Shown here piece after piece: positions 9,111-15,870 of a stretch of 64,000 bases of DNA (the stretch's first letter is position 1; every line of letters starts with the position of its first letter). The position numbers and the translations under genes were made by a program. This DNA comes from Pseudomonadota bacterium (GTDB lineage: Bacteria; Pseudomonadota; Gammaproteobacteria; UBA5335), in contig JAXHTV010000002.1 of the NCBI GenBank assembly GCA_034189865.1, forward strand, positions 1 through 64,000. The letters are read 5' to 3'. The notes below the pieces were generated by a model. It was not told the DNA's origin and ran no database searches. It saw nothing but the letters and a program-made list of their open reading frames with translations.

Positions 9111-9227
9111 GGGAGGCAGCCCCGACCAGCCACACCCCGGCGCCCGAATCCACTGCTGCCGCTGCTCCCTTCCGGGCCTGACGGGGTTCACAGTTTATCG
9201 TCGCGAGGGGACCAATCGGAGCCACCA
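9111..9227 (-). ncRNA. ffs: 4.5S signal recognition particle RNA
   Basis: The minus strand carries the SRP core: the tetraloop helix GTCAGGCCCGGAAGGGAG followed by AGCAGC, and the distal CGCCGGGGTGTGGCTGG. The ends pair: GGTGGCTCCGA at the 5' end pairs with TCGGGGCTGCC at the 3' end over 11 positions including G-U pairs. The short bacterial form has no Alu domain. It lies upstream of dnaX, as often seen. The ends are estimated from the pairing and may be off by a few bases. Confidence 0.95.
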
Positions 9228-9322
9228 TAGAACAGTGAAATGTCAATTTTTCGTTAATATTGGCCGAGCCAAATAGCCGCGAATATCGATCTCCGCTCTT
9301 CTCGGCAGCTCGCGGCGAGATA

Positions 9323-9413
9323 TGGCGGAGAGAGAGGGATTCGAACCCTCGATACGGTATTACCGTATACACGATTTCCAGTCGTGCGCCTTCAACCGCT
9401 CGGCCATCTCTCC
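9323..9413 (-). tRNA. tRNA-Ser (anticodon GGA)
   Basis: 91 bases with CCA encoded. The acceptor stem GGAGAGA pairs with TCTCTCC. The anticodon stem CACGA/TCGTG carries the loop CTGGAAA with anticodon GGA, reading UCC and UCU. A long variable arm (ATACGGTAATACCGTAT) is typical of class II serine tRNAs. The T arm is GAGGGTTCGAATCCCTC. It lies upstream of the SRP RNA on the same strand. Confidence 0.97.
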
Positions 9414-9510
9414 ACGCGGGTTTCGTCGTCGCCAGGGCATTAACGAGGGCGCAAGATTAACGCACACCGTGCGCCCGGCGCAATGTATGGCTCTCCCTGT
9501 CGCGAAAGGT

Positions 9511-9786
9511 TCAGGGGCTGGCCGGTTCATCCAAAAACGGCGGCGGCTCGTCCAGACATCGCCCATCGGCGCGCTTGCGGATGTCAGCTCCCTCGGCCAC
9601 CGGCCGAGCGGGTGGGATATCCCAGGTCGTGTCCGGTGCCGGAAAACTGGCATTTTCCGGAATTACCATGGGCGGATATTCTCGAGCGTCGAGATAGATA
9701 TCGCCATTGTTACATTCGGGCGTGCTCGCACAGCCGACGAGTAGCAAACCGATGGACGACGGGATCAACAGTTTCAATCGACTCAC
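9511..9786 (-). CDS. Very short lipoprotein in the BamC position
   Basis: 91 residues. The lipobox LLLVGC ends at Cys19, so it is a predicted lipoprotein; +2 is Ala, which does not signal inner-membrane retention. It starts with GTG overlapping the dapA stop (GTGA). Mature residues YLDAREYPPMVIPE...YDIPPARP-like text recall the unstructured N-terminal tail of BamC, which threads along BamD. The two folded BamC domains are absent and the ORF ends normally, with no sign of a frameshift in the region downstream. This could be a reduced BamC or an unrelated small lipoprotein. The gene position after dapA supports the first reading. Confidence 0.75.
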   Translation of the reverse strand: MSRLKLLIPSSIGLLLVGCASTPECNNGDIYLDAREYPPMVIPENASFPAPDTTWDIPPARPVAEGADIRKRADGRCLDEPPPFLDEPASP

Positions 9787-10661
9787 ACTTCAATTCCAGC
9801 TTGTTGTAATGCCGCCACGACTTTAGGTCGGGATTCCGCGGTCAACGGCGTTAAGGGCAATCTGATTCCCTCTTCGATCAGCCCCATTTTGTGTAAGGCC
9901 CATTTCACCGGAATGGGGCTGGGTTCGACGAACAAATCCCGGTGAAGCCCCCGCAGTGATTGATCAATACCCATTGCGGTCTCCCGATCACCGGTCATGG
10001 CCGCAGCGCAAAGATCGTGCATCGACCGGGGCGCCACGTTGGCCGTGACGGAAATATCGCCTTTCGCGCCGGACAATATGGCCTCGGCCGCCGTCGCATC
10101 GTCACCGGAGTACACGATGAAACCATCACGACTGCGACTCAGAATTTCCCCGACACGCGAGATGTCTCCGGTGGCTTCTTTGACACCGAAGATATGGGCG
10201 ACCTGCGACAGGCGGACAATGGTCTCAGGCTTCATATCCACGGCGGTGCGGCCGGGCACGTTGTACAGTATTTGCGGGACCGCGACCGCTTCGGCGACCG
10301 CCCGATGATGGCGATAGATGCCTTCCTGGGTCGGTTTGATGTAATACGGGCAGACCAGCAAGCAGGCGTCCACACCGGCTTCTTTCGCACCCCGCGTCAA
10401 TTCGATGGCCTCGGTGGTCGAATTGGCGCCGGTTCCGCCGATGACGGGTATTCGTCCCTTCACCAGTTCGACTGTTCGCCGGATCACCTCCAGGTGTTCA
10501 ACGAAATTGAGCGTGGCGGACTCTCCAGTCGTACCGACCGAGACAATTGCATCGGTGTGGTTTTCTATGTGAAATTCGACCAGTCGCGCCAAGCCATCCC
10601 AATCCACACCGCCATCGGCGTGCATGGGTGTGACCAATGCGACGATGCTGCCTTGAATCAT
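9783..10661 (-). CDS. dapA: 4-hydroxy-tetrahydrodipicolinate synthase
   Basis: 292 residues, the normal length. It condenses pyruvate with aspartate semialdehyde, the first committed step of lysine and diaminopimelate synthesis. Schiff-base lysine is in GVKEATGD, the catalytic tyrosine in LYNVPGRT, and the pyruvate-binding threonines in GTTGESATL. The ATG at 10661 follows GGGAG and gives the family start MIQGSIVALVTPM; the upstream ORF extension is not conserved. It is divergent from the peroxiredoxin gene and overlaps the lipoprotein gene by four bases. Confidence 0.96.
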   Translation of the reverse strand: MIQGSIVALVTPMHADGGVDWDGLARLVEFHIENHTDAIVSVGTTGESATLNFVEHLEVIRRTVELVKGRIPVIGGTGANSTTEAIELTRGAKEAGVDACLLVCPYYIKPTQEGIYRHHRAVAEAVAVPQILYNVPGRTAVDMKPETIVRLSQVAHIFGVKEATGDISRVGEILSRSRDGFIVYSGDDATAAEAILSGAKGDISVTANVAPRSMHDLCAAAMTGDRETAMGIDQSLRGLHRDLFVEPSPIPVKWALHKMGLIEEGIRLPLTPLTAESRPKVVAALQQAGIEV

Positions 10662-10801
10662 CACGGGCTCCCTGGGAAAGAGTGCCATGTTACCTTGGGG
10701 GTCTGACGCCCCACAAGCGGGCAGAGCCCATCGGATGGGTTGTGCGTCTTATCGGTCACTAATGGGCGCAACCCCTCCCCAGCCAAGGAGTGCGAATCGC
10801 C

Positions 10802-11275
10802 ATGAGCCAAATCGATGTCGGAGATCAACTACCCTCGTTTTCCGTCACCGCCACCGGCGGACAAACCATCACGGAAGAGAATCTGAAAGGAAAATTCACC
10901 GTGATTTATTTCTACCCCAAGGACAACACCCCTGGCTGCACCACGGAAGGACAAGAATTCCGCGACCTGCATGATCAGTTCCAGGCGCTCAACAGCCAAG
11001 TCTTTGGCGTCAGCCGCGACAGTATAAAATCACACGAGAACTTCAAGACCAAACAGATGTTCCCGTTCGATCTGTTGTCGGATCCCGACGAGGTGCTTTG
11101 CCAGGTGTTCGATGTCATCCGTGAAAAGAACATGTACGGGAAGAAGGTGCTCGGTATTGAGCGCAGCACCTTTCTCATCAACCCCGAAGGCGCCGTCGCG
11201 CAGATCTGGCGTAAGGTAAAAGCCAAAGGTCACGCCAAGGAGGTGCTCGACACCATCGCTGATATCAATACCTAG
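10802..11275 (+). CDS. bcp: Thioredoxin-dependent peroxiredoxin, Bcp/PrxQ type
   Basis: 157 residues. It reduces hydrogen peroxide and organic hydroperoxides. The peroxidatic cysteine is Cys46 in TPGCTTEG. The resolving cysteine normally five residues later is Gln51 here, and the only other cysteine is Cys100, matching a non-resolving cysteine of E. coli Bcp. It therefore probably works as a 1-Cys type or resolves through a partner thiol. ATG 10802 follows AAGGAG at 10785-10790. The phoH-like gene follows 54 bases later. Confidence 0.93.
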   Translation: MSQIDVGDQLPSFSVTATGGQTITEENLKGKFTVIYFYPKDNTPGCTTEGQEFRDLHDQFQALNSQVFGVSRDSIKSHENFKTKQMFPFDLLSDPDEVLCQVFDVIREKNMYGKKVLGIERSTFLINPEGAVAQIWRKVKAKGHAKEVLDTIADINT

Positions 11276-11329
11276 AGTGAAAAACACGACCCTGTTCTCC
11301 GTGCACTGCATATCGACTTAGAGGCCGTT

Positions 11330-12742
11330 GTGAAAAAAACCAAGATTCCGCATCTTCGCCTGTTTGTTCTGGACACCAATATCTTAATGCACGATCCCAC
11401 AGCGCTGTTTCGTTTCGAAGAGCACGCTGTGTATATCCCCATGGTGGTACTCGAAGAACTCGACGCCGCCAAGAAAGGCATGTCTGAATTGGCGCGCAAC
11501 GTCCGCCAGGTCAGTCGCTTCCTGGACGATTTGATCCGCGGCAAGGGGCGAGAAGAAATCAGCGACGGGATCGATCTCAGCCAATCACCGCTCACCGGCA
11601 ACGGCTTTACGGTGGGCGGCGGGCGGTTGTTTTTTCAAACCGAACCCTTACTCGCGGAGTTACCGGGAAACCTGCCGGGCAACAAGCCGGACAATAGCAT
11701 TCTCGCGACCGTGATGGGTCTTCAGGCGCAGCATCCCGACAGCCGCGTGACGCTGGTCTCGAAAGACATCAATTTGCGCATCAAAGCCACGGTGATGGGG
11801 ATCGACGCCGAAGACTACTACAACGATCAGGTGCTGGACGACGTCAATTTGCTGTACACCGGCTGGGAAGCTTTGCCGCCGGATTTCTGGGATACGCACA
11901 GCAAGGACATGGATTCCTGGCATGAGGAAGGACGGACCTTCTATCGCGTTAACGGTCCCGGGTGTGGCGGATGGTTCCCTAACCAATGTCTATATCTGGA
12001 GGGTGACCAAGGGTTCGAAGCTGTGGTCCGCGAGGCTGGCGAAGATCAGGTCACCATCGAGATGCTCCGGGATTATCGTCAACAAAATCCGGTCTGGGGC
12101 ATTCATGCGCGAAATCGAGAGCAGAACTTCGCCTTGAATCTGCTGATGGACCCCGATGTGGACTTCGTCACCCTGCTCGGCTCGGCCGGCACGGGAAAGA
12201 CCCTTCTGGCCTTGGCCGCCGGTCTCACACAATGTCTGGAGATGAATCGTTTCCGCGAAATCATCATGACCCGGGTTACCATTCCAGTAGGAGAAGATAT
12301 CGGCTTTCTACCGGGCACGGAAGAAGAAAAAATGACGCCGTGGATGGGTGCGTTGATGGATAACTTGGAAGTGCTCACTCACACCGATCAAGCCGGGGAA
12401 TGGGGACGGGCGGCGACCAACGACCTGCTCAGCCATCGAGTGAAAATCCGGTCGCTGAATTTTATGCGGGGGCGTACTTTTCTCGACCGCTACATCATCG
12501 TCGACGAAGCGCAAAACCTGACTGCCAAACAGATGAAAACCTTGATTACCCGCGCCGGACCAGGGACCAAAATCGTCTGTTTGGGCAACATCGCTCAGAT
12601 CGACACGCCCTATCTGACCGAAACCAGTTCAGGACTCACCTACGTGGTGGATCATTTTCGCAGTTGGTCCCACAGCGGACATATCACCTTGCTGCGGGGC
12701 GAAAGATCACGCTTGGCAGATTTCGCCTCTGACGCACTTTGA
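11330..12742 (+). CDS. PIN-PhoH family ATPase (PhoH2-type)
   Basis: 470 residues. The N-terminal PIN nuclease domain (about 8-150) starts FVLDTNILMHDP with conserved Asp and the later acidic positions (EELD, NKPDNSI, DINLRIK). The C-terminal PhoH ATPase domain has Walker A GSAGTGKTLL (about 283-292) and Walker B IIVDEAQNL (about 388-396). Such fusions act as ATP-dependent RNA helicase/nucleases in studied bacteria; the role here is inferred. The start is GTG at 11330 after GAGGCC. No separate antitoxin-like gene lies upstream. Confidence 0.93.
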   Translation: MKKTKIPHLRLFVLDTNILMHDPTALFRFEEHAVYIPMVVLEELDAAKKGMSELARNVRQVSRFLDDLIRGKGREEISDGIDLSQSPLTGNGFTVGGGRLFFQTEPLLAELPGNLPGNKPDNSILATVMGLQAQHPDSRVTLVSKDINLRIKATVMGIDAEDYYNDQVLDDVNLLYTGWEALPPDFWDTHSKDMDSWHEEGRTFYRVNGPGCGGWFPNQCLYLEGDQGFEAVVREAGEDQVTIEMLRDYRQQNPVWGIHARNREQNFALNLLMDPDVDFVTLLGSAGTGKTLLALAAGLTQCLEMNRFREIIMTRVTIPVGEDIGFLPGTEEEKMTPWMGALMDNLEVLTHTDQAGEWGRAATNDLLSHRVKIRSLNFMRGRTFLDRYIIVDEAQNLTAKQMKTLITRAGPGTKIVCLGNIAQIDTPYLTETSSGLTYVVDHFRSWSHSGHITLLRGERSRLADFASDAL

Positions 12743-12750
12743 TTTCGTCT

Positions 12751-12807
12751 GTTCCCACCCAACGGTGCTGCTAAGCCGACAGCGGGCTCGCAGCACCGAT
12801 TGGGAAC
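12751..12807. terminator. Inverted repeat between convergent genes
   Basis: GTTCCCA and CGGTGCTGC on the left pair with GCAGCACCG and TGGGAAC on the right, around an 18-base loop and a small internal mismatch. It lies eight bases after the phoH-like stop and before the perM-like stop, so it could end both transcripts. There is no T run, so intrinsic termination is uncertain. Confidence 0.35.
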
Positions 12808-12852
12808 CAGGATTGCCGCAGACCAAAGCACGGCGGGTTATTCTTGAGCTCA

Positions 12853-13932
12853 CTAGGGGGCCGTTTCGTCGGTCACGACACCCGATGCAATGTGATGAGG
12901 CCAGGCTTTGAGTATCGCTTGGACCAAGGTAGCCAAGGGAATGGCGAAAAAAATGCCCCAAAATCCCCATACACCGCCAAAGAACAGCACGGCGATAATA
13001 ATGGCTACCGGATGCATGTTCACTGCCTCGGAAAATATCAGCGGCACCAGGATATTGCCATCCAGAAACTGAATGATGCCGTAAGCCAAGGTGACGTAAA
13101 ACAGCTCGACGCTCCACCCCCACTGGAACCAAGCCACAGCGCATACCGGAATGGTCGCCACGGCTGCCCCGATGTAGGGTATCAGCACGGAAAAACCCAC
13201 CAGGGTTCCTAGCAGCATGGCGTAGTCCAAGCCCAATATTCGGAACGTTGCGAAGGCGATAAATCCTACGATCACGATTTCGGCGATCTTACCTCTGATG
13301 TAGTTCGCCATCTGAGTATCCACCTCTCGCCAGACGGTGACCGCCAGCCCCCGATTGGAGGGCAAATAACTTTGAAACCAGCTTAAGATTCTGTCTTTGT
13401 CTTTCAGTAAGAAGAACACCAGAACAGGCACCAAGACCGTATAGACCATCATGGTGATCAGGCCGAAACCGAACGAGAGCGTGCGGGCCAACACATACTG
13501 CCGGAAGCTATTGACGTCCTCGCCAATTTCCGCGATGAGCGCTTGAACTTGCGCATCAGTGAAAAGGTTCGGATAACGTTGGGGTAAATTAATCAGCAAC
13601 TGCTGTCCCTGTTCAATCATTCCCGGGAGCTGCTGAACCAGCTGAGTGATCTGGCGGATCAGAATGGGCACCAACGCCAAAGTGATGAAAAGCAGCGCCA
13701 GAACGAAGGCAAGAATAACGGCGGATACTGCGAGCAAGCGGGGTGTTTTGAGCCGCTCCAGAATTCCGACCAAACCCTCAAGCAAATAAGCGATCACAAT
13801 GCTGGCCAGCACCGGCCCCATAATGTCGCCGAAAAAGAGCACGATGGTCATCCCGACCACCAAACTCAAGATCAGAAAAACCACCTGAGGGTCGGAGCTG
13901 AGCCGAGAAAACCACGCCCTTATAGATTCCAT
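12853..13932 (-). CDS. AI-2E family transporter (PerM-like permease)
   Basis: 359 residues with about eight hydrophobic segments: two near the N-terminus (VVFLILSLVVGMTIVLFF), a long pair near 70-100, then a cluster from about 215 to 350. The signature GKIAEIVIVGFIAF and the LIPYIG motif are those of the PerM/TqsA family. Members export diverse small molecules or ions, so the substrate is not assigned. ATG 13932 follows AGGA; the longer ORF extends to 14001 without family likeness. Confidence 0.88.
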   Translation of the reverse strand: MESIRAWFSRLSSDPQVVFLILSLVVGMTIVLFFGDIMGPVLASIVIAYLLEGLVGILERLKTPRLLAVSAVILAFVLALLFITLALVPILIRQITQLVQQLPGMIEQGQQLLINLPQRYPNLFTDAQVQALIAEIGEDVNSFRQYVLARTLSFGFGLITMMVYTVLVPVLVFFLLKDKDRILSWFQSYLPSNRGLAVTVWREVDTQMANYIRGKIAEIVIVGFIAFATFRILGLDYAMLLGTLVGFSVLIPYIGAAVATIPVCAVAWFQWGWSVELFYVTLAYGIIQFLDGNILVPLIFSEAVNMHPVAIIIAVLFFGGVWGFWGIFFAIPLATLVQAILKAWPHHIASGVVTDETAP

Positions 13933-14026
13933 AATTTCCTGGCCGATTGAACCTATCGCCGGTTGTAACGTTCCAAGGCTCATACAGATAAGCAGTGCCA
14001 TTGAAACGCTTTGAGTGACCGGTATC

Positions 14027-14257
14027 CTAACGCTTCAGCATGACCAGGTGAAACTTGTTGGCCAATGCGTGTTTCTCCAGTAGGGTGTTACCCGAGTGCT
14101 CCGCCCATAATTCGAAGTCCTTGATGGCGGTTGGCACTGTGGTCATGACACTCAGGGTTTGGCCGACTTCCATCGACTCGAGCGCTCTGCGGGCACGCAG
14201 CAAGTGAGCTGGCGCGGGGATGTTGCATAAATCAAGTTCGGCATCGTAATTAGCCAT
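14027..14257 (-). CDS. TusA-like protein lacking the catalytic cysteine
   Basis: 76 residues, the TusA (SirA) domain size. TusA proteins pass persulfide sulfur from a Cys in a C-P motif near the N-terminus. Aligning on LD at residues 8-9, that position is Ala15-Pro16; the only cysteine is Cys11, four residues early. The rest fits (HLLRARRALESMEVGQTL, then VPTAIKDFELWAEHSGN). It cannot use the standard chemistry unless Cys11 substitutes. ATG 14257 follows GAGGT. A TusA-like gene next to the M48 peptidase gene bepA is a known arrangement in Pseudomonas (PA1006-PA1005). Confidence 0.82.
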   Translation of the reverse strand: MANYDAELDLCNIPAPAHLLRARRALESMEVGQTLSVMTTVPTAIKDFELWAEHSGNTLLEKHALANKFHLVMLKR

Positions 14258-14318
14258 TAATATGACCTCTCCTATAGTCCAACTTTTTATTCGGCAGAGT
14301 CCATGGAAACCCGTCATC

Positions 14319-15818
14319 GTGAATCGTGACAAGTCTTCCGGACAGCCCGCCAGCACATCGGGAATCGTTCGGCACCCCATATCTCGCTTTCGCGTGACGC
14401 TGTTAGCCTTACTCACGCTAATTCTAGCCACACCCGCGGTGGTTTTTTCTCAAAATGACGCGCTGCCCGATATGGGGACGGCCTCCGACAACATCCTCTC
14501 ACCACAAGAAGAGGAACAACTTGGCCGGCAAGTGGTCGAGCAACTTCACCGTCAGGGTGTGATCGTCCAAGACCCGCTCATCGCGGCCTATATCACAGAT
14601 ATCGGCCGCCAGTTGGCAGCATACAGCGGAACCAATCAAGGGCCTTTCTTCTTTTTCGTCACACGTGATCAGAGCATTAACGCTTTTGCCCTACCCGGTG
14701 GGTATGTGGGGGTAAATGCAGGGCTGTTTCTCACTTCGACTAACGAGAGCGAGCTCGCCGGCGTTTTGGCTCATGAAATCGCCCATGTCACTCAACGGCA
14801 CATCGCACGCCGGATCGAAGCCACGCGCACAGCCAACATTGCCACCACGGCAGCTGTCCTAGCGGCCATCTTGGCCAGCAGCGGCGATGCGCAAGTGACG
14901 GAAGCTGCTATTTCCGCCGGTATGGCGGCGACTACCGAAAACGCAATTCGTTTTACCCTGCAAAATGAGTACGAAGCTGACCGCATTGGTATTCGAACGC
15001 TGGAAGAAGCTGGCTATAACCCGAGCGGTATGGCGAGCTTTTTCAAGCGGCTACAACAGTACAATCGGTTGTACGAATCGGCCGATAGCGGCTTTCTGAG
15101 AACTCACCCGGTGACATCGGATCGTATCAGCGAGGCGCAAAATCGCGCCGCCAACTATGGCTCCTCCTTCGAAGAGAGCAGCGACGCCTATCTGATCACG
15201 AAAGCACGGTTACGTGTCTTGACTACGCGCGAATTGACGCCCGTCATCGCCCATTTCGACGAAGAGCGTCAAACGACAACCGGCGCGCAATGGCAGGCGG
15301 CAACTTATGGTCAGGCCTTGGCGTTGAAGGCGCGCGGAAACAATGCCGCCGCCCTGCCGCTCTTGATCGCCCTGGTGGAACAGGCGCCCACGGTTCCGGC
15401 CTACCGGCTCGCCCTCGCGGAATCACAGCTATCGTCCCGCGAAATAACCGAATCATTAGACACATATGAGAAATCGTTAAAGTTATTTCCAATTAACTAT
15501 CCGCTAACCCTGTCCTATGCTCGCGCGCTATTGGATACTGGCAACGCCCAAAAGGCCCGTGACCAGCTTCTGCAGCTGCCGTCTGATCAACCCGGCCACG
15601 CAGACCGCCTTCGGTTGCTGGCCCAGGCAGCGGAAGCTTTGGGACAGCAAGCGGACAGCCAATATTATCTAGCGGAATACTATTTGCTGCAGGGTCAACG
15701 TAGCTTAGCCATCGAACAACTTCAGATTTCCTTGACAAGAGCGGATATAAACGAAATACAGAAGGCGCGTGCACAGTCGCGCTTGAACACACTCATCGAC
15801 AAGCCTGCACCACCATAA
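14319..15818 (+). CDS. bepA: Periplasmic M48 metalloprotease with TPR repeats (BepA/YfgC)
   Basis: About 499 residues. BepA guards outer membrane assembly, helping LptD maturation and degrading stalled substrates. Seen: an export signal (RFRVTLLALLTLILA, cleaved near VFSQ), the zinc motif HEIAHVTQRH, the third ligand in NEYEADRIG, and a C-terminal TPR region from about residue 290. The start is uncertain. GTG 14319 gives a tolerable signal peptide. ATG 14262 lies further upstream but has no ribosome binding site, starts only five bases from the divergent tusA-like start, and makes the n-region too long. Confidence 0.9.
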   Translation: MNRDKSSGQPASTSGIVRHPISRFRVTLLALLTLILATPAVVFSQNDALPDMGTASDNILSPQEEEQLGRQVVEQLHRQGVIVQDPLIAAYITDIGRQLAAYSGTNQGPFFFFVTRDQSINAFALPGGYVGVNAGLFLTSTNESELAGVLAHEIAHVTQRHIARRIEATRTANIATTAAVLAAILASSGDAQVTEAAISAGMAATTENAIRFTLQNEYEADRIGIRTLEEAGYNPSGMASFFKRLQQYNRLYESADSGFLRTHPVTSDRISEAQNRAANYGSSFEESSDAYLITKARLRVLTTRELTPVIAHFDEERQTTTGAQWQAATYGQALALKARGNNAAALPLLIALVEQAPTVPAYRLALAESQLSSREITESLDTYEKSLKLFPINYPLTLSYARALLDTGNAQKARDQLLQLPSDQPGHADRLRLLAQAAEALGQQADSQYYLAEYYLLQGQRSLAIEQLQISLTRADINEIQKARAQSRLNTLIDKPAPP

Positions 15819-15870
15819 CATCGGTGTCGTTTGGTGTAGGGATGGCATCGCTGTTGGAGAGGATATCGCA

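Noticed and set aside
9322-9744. 140-codon plus-strand open frame over the tRNA-Ser gene
   Set aside because: Reads through the tRNA and antisense to the lipoprotein gene; such ORFs over tRNA genes are common annotation artefacts.
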